Positions 1 to 6,698 are shown, counted from the first letter of the stretch. The stretch: 6,796 nucleotides of DNA from JBLNBU01 sp050260215 (GCA_050260215.1 JBLNBU010000269.1:1-6796); one strand, 5' to 3'. Notes: a model not told the origin generated them from the sequence alone. A program made the numbers and translations.

Positions 1-373
1 GGATATCGCGGCCCTCGCCGAAGAAGGCGCGAAACACCGCCAGGGCGAAGCGCCGCGACAGGGCCGCATCGGTCTCGCGCAGCCACCATGTCGCCCGCGC
101 CGCCGCCAGGGTGGGGATGGGGAACGGATCGGGCATGCGCCAGGGGATGCCGGTGGCGCGCCCGATGCGGTCCCAGTCGTGCCGGCAGTAGTCGCCTTTG
201 AGCGGCTGGACCACCAGCGGCTGGTTGCCCGAGGCCTGGAACGCCGGCCCCAACAGGATCGGCCGCCAGTCCACCTCGCGTCCGTGGCGGGCCGCCAGCG
301 CGTCGACCTGGTGGGCGGCGAAATAGGCATAGGGCGACGAGAAGTCGAAAAAGAAGGCGATAGGGGCGCTCAC
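1..373 (-). CDS. 2-hydroxychromene-2-carboxylate isomerase-like protein (DsbA/kappa-GST fold), 3' part missing
   Basis: This gene is partial: about 124 N-terminal residues are visible and the frame runs open off the left edge, while family members are usually about 200 residues. The start is GTG (371-373), chosen because a strong AAAGGAG Shine-Dalgarno sequence lies 7 bases upstream (381-387, minus strand). The protein opens with a beta-strand and the sequence FFFDFSSPYAYFA (residues 7-19). In this family the serine of the S-P-Y segment (S13 here) replaces the DsbA/thioredoxin active cysteine and binds glutathione. A central W-R-P-I-L-L-G segment followed by F-Q-A-S-G-N is also typical. Characterised members isomerise 2-hydroxychromene-2-carboxylate in naphthalene breakdown using glutathione, but many chromosomal copies outside aromatic-degradation clusters have unknown substrates. 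Nothing nearby points to aromatic catabolism, so the family call is firm and the substrate is not. It is divergent from the toxin-antitoxin module across a 50-base gap. Confidence 0.85.
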   Translation of the reverse strand, partial: MSAPIAFFFDFSSPYAYFAAHQVDALAARHGREVDWRPILLGPAFQASGNQPLVVQPLKGDYCRHDWDRIGRATGIPWRMPDPFPIPTLAAARATWWLRETDAALSRRFALAVFRAFFGEGRDI

Positions 374-385
374 GCGGGTGCTCCT

Positions 386-414
386 TTGTCGGCAAGGGGC
401 GGCTCTGGTAGACT
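386..414 (+). promoter_or_regulatory. possible promoter for mntA-hepT
   Basis: TTGTCG (386-391) and TAGACT (409-414) are 17 bases apart and resemble sigma70 -35 and -10 boxes. This would start transcription near 420-422, almost on the mntA start codon at 424, so the message would be nearly leaderless. The -35 box overlaps the isomerase ribosome-binding site on the other strand. The match is only moderate and rests on inspection alone. Confidence 0.25.
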
Positions 415-423
415 GCGAGGGCC

Positions 424-738
424 ATGGGACGAGCACCGAGATTGGACGAGGTCATCGCCATCCTCAAGGCGCACGAAGGCTACTTCCGCGCCAAGGGCAT
501 CACGCGCCTGGCCGTCTTCGGCTCGGTCGCCCGCGGCGACGCCGGCCCCGAGAGCGACATCGACTTGGTCATCGACATCGACGAAGACGGCGGTTTCAGT
601 CTTTTCGACCAAGTGGAAGTCCAGCAGGAGTCATCGGAATTGCTCCATCGAAAGGTCGACGTGGTCAGCCGGCGCGCCCTCGGGCCCCGGCTCGCAGCCA
701 TCGTCAGTCGGGACGGTGTCGATGTTTTCCGCTCCTAA
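424..738 (+). CDS. mntA: MntA-type nucleotidyltransferase antitoxin (MNT domain)
   Basis: This 104-residue protein is a minimal nucleotidyltransferase of the MNT family, the usual size for the antitoxin half of HEPT/MNT modules. The diagnostic GS-X10-D-X-D motif is intact: G33-S34, then D45 and D47. A plausible third metal-binding aspartate is D79, in the segment K-V-D-V-V. In studied systems (Shewanella oneidensis) MntA transfers AMP from ATP onto a tyrosine of HepT and so inactivates it; the role here is inferred from family and context. The ATG at 424 has a purine-rich stretch (GCGAGGG) just upstream. The end overlaps the start of hepT by 17 bases in another frame, implying translational coupling. 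Codon choice is less strictly G/C-ending than in the cobalt and chv genes, which suggests acquisition by transfer. A solitary nucleotidyltransferase with another role is unlikely given the adjacent HEPT gene. Confidence 0.9.
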   Translation: MGRAPRLDEVIAILKAHEGYFRAKGITRLAVFGSVARGDAGPESDIDLVIDIDEDGGFSLFDQVEVQQESSELLHRKVDVVSRRALGPRLAAIVSRDGVDVFRS

Positions 739-1086
739 AGTCGAGGCATGGATCGGCAGGGTCGAGGACGTTCTCGAAGTTCTTGACCGTATCGCGTCAT
801 TCCTGGGCAAGACCGACCGCGCGTCGTTCGTGGCAGACAAGTGGACGGTCGGCGCTTTGTCCTATCAAATCCTGATCATTGCCGAAGCCACCAAGGCAAT
901 GGCGCCGGGACTCGATGACCGCCATCCGGCCGTTGCCTGGAAATCACTGTGGGGGATGCGCAATATCATTGCCCACGAATATGGTCGCGTCGATCCGGGC
1001 ATGGTATGGCAGGCCGCTACCGTCGACCTCGCCCCATTGCGGGCCGCCATGCTGGCCGAGAAGGAGTGGCTGGAAGGCCGGCAGGC

Positions 1087-1090
<4 letters not shown>
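722..1090 (+). CDS. hepT: HepT-type toxin (HEPT domain RNase/tRNA-targeting family)
   Basis: This is a 122-residue all-helical HEPT-domain protein. The family motif R-X4-H-X-Y is exact: R80, H85 and Y87 in the segment RNIIAHEYG. R and H are the RNase-type active-site residues of the family, and the tyrosine is the residue AMPylated by MntA in characterised modules, so both the toxin and its neutralisation site look functional. The start is taken at ATG 722, with GGGA at 710-713 as a weak ribosome-binding site; an in-frame GTG at 716 is possible. The open frame extends far upstream to about 179, but that part is antisense to the isomerase and overlaps mntA, so it is not coding. The stop codon (1088-1090) overlaps the cbiO stop codon on the opposite strand. 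Codons such as ATT, AAA and TTG are commoner here than in the flanking genes. Confidence 0.88.
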
Positions 1091-1904
<814 letters not shown>

Positions 1905-1917
<13 letters not shown>

Positions 1918-2621
1918 AGCGCCGCCCCCGCCAGCCCCAGTTCGCCGGCCGCCACCGCCGCCAGCACCAATGCCGAAGCCGGTTTCGCGGTCGACACCAT
2001 GCGCAAGCTTCCGTCGAAGCCGCGGGCCGCCAGCCCGACTTCGAGCCGGCGGGCGCGGTCGAGCGCGCTGGGCAGCAGCGTCCCGATCAGCAGCCCCAGC
2101 GAGCGGATCGACCGGCGCCAGCCGACCCAGCCCAGCCGGGCATCCTGGGCGGTGCGCACCGCCACCGCCACGTCCAGCAGCAGGAACAGGAAGCGCCAGG
2201 TCAGCAGGGCGACCTCGGCCACCTCGGCCGGCACGCCCAGGCGGCGGGCCGCCTGGACCAGCGCCGGTGCCGGCGTGGTCGCCGCCAGCAGCAGCAGGCA
2301 CGACACCGCCGCCAGCGCGCGTAGCGCCACCAGGGCGGGCGCGGTCGACAGGTCCAGGCCGTCGGGGCCGATGGCCATGGCGGCGGCCGCCACCAGGATG
2401 AAGCCGGCCGGGCCGCCGTGCAGGCGCAGCCAGTCGCCCGCCGGGATACGCGCTCCCGCAAGCGCCGCCGTCGACGCCGCCGCCAGCACCAGCGCCGCTC
2501 CCGGCCAGGCGGGCAGGGCCAGCGCCAGGGCCATCAGCCCCAGCGCCAGCAGCGTCTTTTCGGCCACCGCGCGGTGGCGCCACGGCCCGGTCTGCGCCAA
2601 GCGGTCGAGAAGGGGGGTCAT
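1905..2621 (-). CDS. cbiQ: Cobalt ECF transporter transmembrane coupling protein CbiQ
   Basis: A 238-residue membrane protein of the EcfT/CbiQ family, which links the substrate-capturing CbiM/CbiN to the CbiO ATPases. Hydrophobic segments lie roughly at 24-56, 72-86, 97-115, 133-150, 172-187 and 215-237. Two family landmarks are visible: AQDARLG (158-164) and, in the coupling-helix region, AARGFDG (198-204) preceded by the arginine-rich D-R-A-R-R-L. The A-R-G type motif is what contacts the ATPase grooves in ECF structures. The ATG at 2621 overlaps the cbiN stop as ATGA (2618-2621) and has no good ribosome-binding site of its own, so translation is probably coupled to cbiN. Open frame continues upstream through the cbiN region but is an out-of-frame shadow. 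Confidence 0.92.
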
Positions 2622-2899
2622 GGCCCGTGGCGGCGACGGCCGTGGATACGGCCGATCACATAGCCCAGCACCCCGGCCCCCAGGGCGGCCTGCAGGGCGA
2701 AGACCAGGCTTTCGACCTCCTTGCTGGGCGGCTGCCACAGGGGCGCGAACCACGGCTGGTAGCCGGGGTCGGCGGCCGAGATGGCGGCACGGGCCTGGTC
2801 GTCGGCGCCCTGATAGTTCCCCGGCAGCCCCAGCACCAGCGGCGCCGCCACGATGGCCGCGGCCAGTCCCAGCAGCCACGCGTCGCGCCGGCCGGTCAT
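2618..2899 (-). CDS. cbiN: Cobalt transport accessory protein CbiN
   Basis: A 93-residue protein with two hydrophobic segments (about 8-24 and 64-83) and a periplasmic loop between them, the standard CbiN layout. The loop carries the family pattern GADDQA (31-36), then P-G-Y-x-P-W-F, then P-P-S-K-E-x-E-S-L just before the second membrane helix. CbiN is needed with CbiM for cobalt capture, and its presence marks this as a cobalt rather than a nickel system. The ATG at 2899 has AGGAG 8 bases upstream (2908-2912, minus strand) and overlaps the cbiM stop as ATGA (2896-2899). The stop overlaps the cbiQ start in the same way. Confidence 0.92.
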   Translation of the reverse strand: MTGRRDAWLLGLAAAIVAAPLVLGLPGNYQGADDQARAAISAADPGYQPWFAPLWQPPSKEVESLVFALQAALGAGVLGYVIGRIHGRRRHGP

Positions 2900-3543
2900 G
2901 CGCCGAGCTCCTCGATGCCGGTAACAGTGCGGGCTTTCAGCGCATTCATCACCACCACGGTGACCAGCCCTTCGGCCACCGCCAGGGGCAGCTGGGTCAC
3001 GGCGAAGATGCCGGCAAACTTGAGGAAGGCGCCGCCGATGCCCGACGCCGGGTCGGGAAAGGCCAGCGCCAGCTGCGCCGAGGTCACCGCATAGGTGGCG
3101 ACGTCGCCCACGGCCGCGGCCAGGAACACCGCCGCCGACGGTCCCAGCGGGCGGCCCAGGCGGAATACCGCCCACGCCACCCACGGTCCCGCCACCGCCA
3201 TGGAGAACACGTTGGCGCCCAGCGTGGTCAGCCCGCCATGGGCCAGCAGCAGCGCCTGGAACAAAAGCACGATGGTGCCCAGTACCGCCATGACCGGAGG
3301 GCCGAACAGCATGGCGCCCAGCCCGGTGCCGGTGGGGTGCGAGCACGACCCGGTGACGCTGGGCAGCTTCAGCGCCGACAGCACGAAGGCGAATGCGCCT
3401 GCGGCCCCGAGCGTCAGGCGCGCCTCGGGCCGTTCAGCGACGATGCGCTTCAGCCGGCGGGCGCCGGCGACGACGAAGGGGGCGGACACCGCGGTCCAGG
3501 CGGCCGCGTGACCAAGGGGAAGGAACCCTTCCATGATATGCAT
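2896..3543 (-). CDS. cbiM: Cobalt ECF transporter substrate-capture protein CbiM
   Basis: A 215-residue polytopic membrane protein that binds Co2+ and hands it to the transporter core. The start at ATG 3543 gives an N-terminus M-H-I-M-E-G-F-L-P. In the CbiM/NikM family the free N-terminal amine, the second residue H2 and an internal histidine coordinate the metal. That internal histidine is H69, in GSCSHPTGTG (65-74). Starting at upstream in-frame codons would bury the metal-binding N-terminus, and starting at the next Met would delete H2, so 3543 is the right start unless an extension is cleaved. The Shine-Dalgarno GGAG (3554-3557, minus strand) lies 10 bases away and falls inside a hairpin (see expression platform). 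It is first in cbiMNQO and directly behind a cobalamin riboswitch, which supports cobalt for vitamin B12 synthesis as the substrate. Confidence 0.95.
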   Translation of the reverse strand: MHIMEGFLPLGHAAAWTAVSAPFVVAGARRLKRIVAERPEARLTLGAAGAFAFVLSALKLPSVTGSCSHPTGTGLGAMLFGPPVMAVLGTIVLLFQALLLAHGGLTTLGANVFSMAVAGPWVAWAVFRLGRPLGPSAAVFLAAAVGDVATYAVTSAQLALAFPDPASGIGGAFLKFAGIFAVTQLPLAVAEGLVTVVVMNALKARTVTGIEELGA

Positions 3544-3550
3544 GAAGGAC

Positions 3551-3634
3551 AGACTCCGTTCGCGAGACCCACGTCCTCCGCGAAACGGAACTTGAGAACC
3601 CCTCGGCACACCCCGGCCGAACGGGCTTCGCGGA
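3551..3634 (-). promoter_or_regulatory. Riboswitch expression platform: alternative sequestor and antisequestor helices over the cbiM ribosome-binding site
   Basis: Seen in the sequence on the minus-strand RNA: positions 3576-3589 can pair with 3555-3566 in an approximately 12-bp stem with two single-base bulges, which buries the cbiM GGAG (3554-3557). Part of the same upstream arm (3577-3586) can instead pair with 3625-3634, just after the aptamer, in a 10-bp helix with one G-U pair (8 Watson-Crick pairs in a row at 3627-3634 with 3577-3584). The two helices exclude each other. No U-run follows the stem, so control of translation is more likely than a terminator. Which helix forms with ligand bound is inferred: bound cobalamin should favour the sequestor. 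Confidence 0.6.
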
Positions 3635-3644
3635 CGACTCTCGT

Positions 3645-3839
3645 GATGGCAGGTCTCCTGGCTCGCGGGTCGAGGGGTCCGGCATAGCCTTCCCGGCCGT
3701 GCAATGTGCGGCCAGTGGCAATCTCGGGGCCGAACCCTATCCGCCTACAGTTGCGGGGGCAGCCGCGGAATTGGAGCCCTTTTCGGGCGCCGCACCGCGT
3801 TCCCATTTTCACCCCGGCCTTGCGGACCGGGGAACCATC
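3645..3839 (-). ncRNA. Cobalamin (AdoCbl/B12) riboswitch aptamer
   Basis: The conserved blocks of the cobalamin riboswitch occur in order on the minus strand: GAAAATGGGAA (from 3810), GCCCCCGCAACTGT (3760-3747), GCCACTG (3719-3713), GGGAAGG (3694-3688) and the B12 box AGCCAGGAGACCTGCC (3663-3648). A closing stem P1 can be drawn between GATGG at the 5' end (3839-3835) and CCATC at the 3' end (3649-3645). A perfect GGCCG/CGGCC hairpin follows the GCCACTG block, as expected for P6. It lies in the leader of cbiMNQO, and this class normally lowers expression of B12 synthesis and cobalt uptake genes when cobalamin is abundant. Confidence 0.95.
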
Positions 3840-3846
3840 GGGGGCC

Positions 3847-3876
3847 ACTATAATTTCGCCATAAAGGGGGCGTCAA
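3847..3876 (-). promoter_or_regulatory. Sigma70-type promoter of the cbiMNQO operon
   Basis: On the minus strand TTGACG (3876-3871) and TATAGT (3852-3847) each match 5 of 6 consensus bases, with an 18-base spacer. The predicted transcription start is near 3840, one base before the aptamer's P1 stem, so promoter and riboswitch fit together with no extra leader. This agreement between two independent signals raises confidence. Confidence 0.65.
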
Positions 3877-3967
3877 TTCATCGAACGGCCGGGAGGCGCG
3901 ACGCAGGCTTGCTTGCGCCGCGGGAACGGTTAACCTCTGCCCGTCTTTCCCGACGGAGGTATCTCCC

Positions 3968-4672
3968 ATGGCGCAGACCATTGCGCTGGTCGACGACGAT
4001 CGCAACATCCTCGCCTCGGTGTCGATCGCCCTGGAAGCCGAGGGCTTCAAGGTGCGCACCTACAACGACGGCGCCGAGGCGTTGCGCGGCCTGTCGGCCC
4101 AGCCCGCGGATCTGGCGGTGCTCGACATCAAGATGCCGCGCATGGACGGCATGGAACTCCTGCAGCGCCTGCGCAAGACCTCGTCGCTGCCGGTGATCTT
4201 CCTGACGTCCAAGGACGACGAGGTCGACGAACTGCTCGGCCTGCGCATGGGCGCCGACGACTACATCAAGAAGCCGTTCTCGCAGAAGCTGCTGATCGAG
4301 CGCATCCGCACCCTGCTGCGCCGGGTCGAGATCGCCGCCGAAGGCGCCGAGCCCGCCGGCGGACAGGTCATCGTCCGCGGCGAGCTGACGCTGGATTCGT
4401 CGCGCCACGTCTGCGCCTGGAAGGGCCAGAAGGTCGACCTGACCGTCACCGAGTTCCTGTTGCTGAAATCGCTGGCCCAGCGTCCCGGCCACGTCAAGAA
4501 CCGCGACCAGCTGATCGACGCGGCCTACGGCGAGCACATTTACGTCGACGACCGCACCATCGACAGCCACATCAAGCGCCTGCGCAAGAAGTTCCGCGAG
4601 GTGGACGACAACTTCGCCCAGATCGAGACCCTCTACGGCGTCGGCTATCGTTATCGTGACGATGCCCCCTGA
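3968..4672 (+). CDS. chvI: ChvI-type response regulator (OmpR/PhoB family)
   Basis: A 234-residue DNA-binding response regulator. The receiver domain (about 4-118) has the acidic pair D10/D11, phospho-acceptor D53 in LDIKMPRMDG, T80 and K102 in KKPF, so phosphorylation chemistry is intact. The C-terminal winged helix (about 130-231) carries the recognition region T-I-D-S-H-I-K-R-L-R-K-K-F and ends with YGVGYRYR, typical of OmpR-type regulators. The opening IALVDDDRNIL and the segment PVIFLTSKDDE are ChvI hallmarks. In Agrobacterium and Sinorhizobium ChvI, with ChvG/ExoS, controls acid response, envelope and exopolysaccharide genes and host interaction; targets here are unknown. The ATG at 3968 has GGAGG (3955-3959) 8 bases upstream. 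It is divergent from the cobalt operon and its end overlaps chvG, indicating one transcription unit. Confidence 0.93.
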   Translation: MAQTIALVDDDRNILASVSIALEAEGFKVRTYNDGAEALRGLSAQPADLAVLDIKMPRMDGMELLQRLRKTSSLPVIFLTSKDDEVDELLGLRMGADDYIKKPFSQKLLIERIRTLLRRVEIAAEGAEPAGGQVIVRGELTLDSSRHVCAWKGQKVDLTVTEFLLLKSLAQRPGHVKNRDQLIDAAYGEHIYVDDRTIDSHIKRLRKKFREVDDNFAQIETLYGVGYRYRDDAP

Positions 4673-6284
4673 TCCGGCGCCCCGGCGCCGCTGGAAGCGC
4701 TGGCGGCCGCTGGCCTCGCCGCTGACCCGGCGGATCCTGGCAGTCAACCTGCTGGCCCCGGTGATCCTGGTGGTCGGGCTGTTGTACCTGGACCGCTACA
4801 AGCAGGGCCTGATCCGCTCGGAGCTGGCCGGCCTGACCACCCAGGCCGAGATGGTCGCCGGCGCCGTCGGTGAGGGCGCGGTCACCGAGGAGGCGCTGGG
4901 CTTTCTGGAACTGAACAAGGAAATGTCGCAGATCCTGGTGCGCCGCCTGGCCGAATCGGCCCAGGTCCGCGCCCGGCTGTTCGGCACCGTGGGCGAGCTG
5001 GTGGCCGATTCCCGCTTCATCCTGGGCACCGGCGGTGCCGTGCAGGTCGAGGAGTTGCCGCCGCCGCCCAGCACCGGCTGGCGCGCCCGCCTGGGCACCT
5101 TCTGGGAGGAGCTGTCGACCTGGATGCCGGTGGACGAAAGCCTGCCGCCCTATGTCGAGCAGGCCGACCAGCACGCCGAGCATTACGAGGAGGCGCTGGC
5201 CGCATTGGCCGGCCGTACCGACTGGGCGGTGCGCCGGCGCCACAACGGCAGCCTGCTGTTGTCGGTGGCGGTGCCGGTGCAGCGCTACAAGCAGGTGGTC
5301 GGCGCCATCATGCTGACCGCCGACGGCACCAACGTCGCCCGCAACCTGTTCCAGGTCCGCCTGGCCATCGTCGAGGTGTTCGCGGTCACCCTGGCCATCA
5401 CCATCGGCCTGTCGCTGTACATGGCCGGCACCATCGCCCGGCCCATCCGCCGCCTGGCGCTGGCGGCCGAGCAGGTCCGCCACGGCCACGGCCGCGGCCA
5501 CGTCATTCCCGACCTGTCCTGGCGCGGCGACGAGATCGGCGAGCTGTCGGTGGCCTATCGCGAGATGACCGAGGCGCTGTGGCGGCGCATGGACGCCATC
5601 GAGGCCTTCGCCGCCGACGTCGCCCACGAGATCAAGAACCCTCTGACCTCGCTGCGTTCGGCGGTCGAGACGGCGGCCCGGGTCACCGACGCCGGCCAGC
5701 AGCGGCGCCTGCTGGCCATCGTCCAGGACGACGTCGCCCGGCTGGACCGGCTGATCAGCGACATCTCCGACGCCTCGCGCCTGGACGCCGAGCTGTCGCG
5801 CGCCGAGACCGAGCCGGTGGCCATGGCCGCCATGGTCGAGACCCTGGCCGAGGTCTACCGGGCCACCACCGAGGACAGCAAGATCGCCTTCACCGTCGAG
5901 GTTCCCGCCGACGACCGGCTTACCGTCGACGGCATCGAATCCCGCCTGGTCCAGGTGCTGCGCAACCTGATCGCCAATGCGGTGTCGTTCAGTCCGCCCG
6001 GCGGCTCGATCCGCCTGGCCGCCGGCCGCGACGGCAAGTGGGTCCGCCTGACCGTCGAGGACGACGGCCCCGGCATTCCCGAAAACAAGCTGGACGCCAT
6101 CTTCGAGCGCTTCTACACCGAGCGCCCCCAGAACGAGAAGTTCGGCACCCATTCGGGCCTGGGCCTGTCGATCTCCAAGCAGATCGTCGACGCCCACGGC
6201 GGCGCCATCCGCGCCCACAACCGCACCGACGACGACGGCCGGGTGCTGGGCGCCCGCTTCGTGGTCAAGCTGCCGGCGGCGTGA
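4656..6284 (+). CDS. chvG: ChvG/ExoS-type sensor histidine kinase
   Basis: A 542-residue inner-membrane sensor kinase, partner of ChvI. Residue numbers use GTG 4656; ATG 4662 is an alternative start two codons later, and either overlaps chvI. Layout: basic N-terminus with S-P-L-T-R-R-I-L-A-V-N typical of ChvG, membrane helix about 27-45, periplasmic sensor domain about 46-235, second helix about 236-260, HAMP linker about 260-312, H-box AHEIKNPLTSLR with phospho-accepting H324, N-box N437/N441, G1 box D470-x-G-x-G, F-box E-R-F-Y, and G2 box G501-L-G-L. All catalytic boxes look intact. In rhizobia the periplasmic domain is held in check by ExoR, which is not in this window. The HAMP connector contains HGHGRGH (276-282). 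The hprK/PTS genes that often follow chvG in alphaproteobacteria are not next; a small secreted repeat protein is. Confidence 0.93.
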   Translation: MTMPPDPAPRRRWKRWRPLASPLTRRILAVNLLAPVILVVGLLYLDRYKQGLIRSELAGLTTQAEMVAGAVGEGAVTEEALGFLELNKEMSQILVRRLAESAQVRARLFGTVGELVADSRFILGTGGAVQVEELPPPPSTGWRARLGTFWEELSTWMPVDESLPPYVEQADQHAEHYEEALAALAGRTDWAVRRRHNGSLLLSVAVPVQRYKQVVGAIMLTADGTNVARNLFQVRLAIVEVFAVTLAITIGLSLYMAGTIARPIRRLALAAEQVRHGHGRGHVIPDLSWRGDEIGELSVAYREMTEALWRRMDAIEAFAADVAHEIKNPLTSLRSAVETAARVTDAGQQRRLLAIVQDDVARLDRLISDISDASRLDAELSRAETEPVAMAAMVETLAEVYRATTEDSKIAFTVEVPADDRLTVDGIESRLVQVLRNLIANAVSFSPPGGSIRLAAGRDGKWVRLTVEDDGPGIPENKLDAIFERFYTERPQNEKFGTHSGLGLSISKQIVDAHGGAIRAHNRTDDDGRVLGARFVVKLPAA

Positions 6285-6313
6285 GGCTCTTCCCCTTTTT
6301 CGCCGCAAAGGCA

Positions 6314-6322
6314 TGATTAGAT
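6314..6322 (+). promoter_or_regulatory. possible extended -10 promoter element for the small repeat protein
   Basis: The 78-base gap after chvG contains TG-A-TTAGAT, which resembles an extended -10 box. The region is locally AT-rich compared with its surroundings (a T5 run at 6296-6300 and ATGATTAGAT). It would start transcription near 6329, leaving a leader of about 34 bases before the GTG at 6363. No convincing -35 box is seen, so this is a weak call; the gene may simply be read through from chvIG. Confidence 0.25.
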
Positions 6323-6362
6323 CCATCCCCATCGCAATCCTTTGTCCCAAGGGAGACTGTCC

Positions 6363-6698
6363 GTGAAGAAGTTGTTGATGGCTGCGGCCGCCCTGTCCGT
6401 GCTTGCCACCGTGCCGGCACTGGCCCAGAACGGCGAAATTCGCCACGACCGCCAGGAAATCCATCGCGACAAGCGCGACCTCAACGAGGACCGCCGCGAT
6501 CTCAACCGTGACCGCGCCCAGTTGCAGCACGACCGCGCCGTGGGCGACCGCGTCGATGCCGCCCGCGACCGGGCCGAGCTGCGCCAGGACGAGCGCAAGG
6601 TCCGCCAAGACCGCAAGGAATTGCGGTCCGACAAGGCCGATCTGGCCCGCGACAAGGCCGACCGCCGCCGCGAACACCGCGAAGAGGGGGGACGCTAG
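6363..6698 (+). CDS. Small secreted protein of Asp/Arg-rich heptad repeats, function unknown
   Basis: A 111-residue protein. The start is GTG 6363, with GGGAG (6351-6355) 7 bases upstream; this start gives a clean signal peptide (M-K-K-L-L then a hydrophobic stretch to A21) with cleavage expected after A-L-A, before Q22. An earlier TTG at 6342 would place the ribosome-binding site inside the gene and is rejected. The mature 90 residues contain 53 charged residues (23 Arg, 16 Asp, 9 Glu, 5 Lys) and no Cys, Trp, Phe or Tyr. They follow a seven-residue pattern close to x-[RQH]-D-[RK]-x-[DE]-L, with aspartates at 29, 36, 43, 50, 57 and then 69, 76, 83, 90, 97. This predicts a long charged helix, either a coiled coil with one hydrophobic residue per heptad or a single salt-bridged helix. 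I recognise no named family. It sits 78 bases after chvG, on the same strand, and is probably periplasmic. Any role as an envelope or ChvG-related factor is inference. Confidence 0.85.
   Translation: MKKLLMAAAALSVLATVPALAQNGEIRHDRQEIHRDKRDLNEDRRDLNRDRAQLQHDRAVGDRVDAARDRAELRQDERKVRQDRKELRSDKADLARDKADRRREHREEGGR
6441..6686 (+). repeat. Degenerate 21-bp tandem repeat encoding D/R heptads, in two blocks
   Basis: The repeat is clear in protein and degenerate in DNA, with unit cores such as cgcgac, ccgcgat and caggac. The first block covers residues 27-58 and the second residues 68-108. Between them the nine residues A-V-G-D-R-V-D-A-A (59-67, bases 6537-6563) break the phase: the repeat aspartate moves by 12 instead of 14 residues, D57 to D69. 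Confidence 0.75.

Noticed and set aside
179..721. N-terminal extension of hepT to a 303-residue protein
   Set aside because: This part is antisense to the isomerase (to 373) and overlaps mntA in another frame; it is basic, low-complexity sequence. HEPT toxins are about 110-150 residues, fitting a start at 722.
1918..2583. N-terminal extension of cbiO to 498 residues
   Set aside because: The extension overlaps cbiQ in another frame and is Gly/Ala/Arg-rich. The ABC domain begins normally right after GTG 1917.
3555..3589. The cbiM leader hairpin as an intrinsic terminator
   Set aside because: No U-run follows the stem, and the stem contains the cbiM Shine-Dalgarno sequence, so translational control fits better.
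3909..3935. TTGCTT and TTAACC as a chvI promoter
   Set aside because: The spacer is only 15 bases and the -10 match is weak. The palindrome GGTTAACC at 3928-3935 is noted, but nothing else supports a site.
6342..6362. Earlier TTG start for the small repeat protein
   Set aside because: It would add seven residues before the M-K-K-L-L signal-peptide start and put the GGGAG ribosome-binding site inside the gene; GTG 6363 is correctly spaced from that site.
4572..6677. Long minus-strand open frame (701 codons) opposite chvG and the repeat protein
   Set aside because: It is antisense to an intact histidine kinase; its translation is Gly/Gln/Asp/Val-rich with no motif, an effect of third-position G/C bias.
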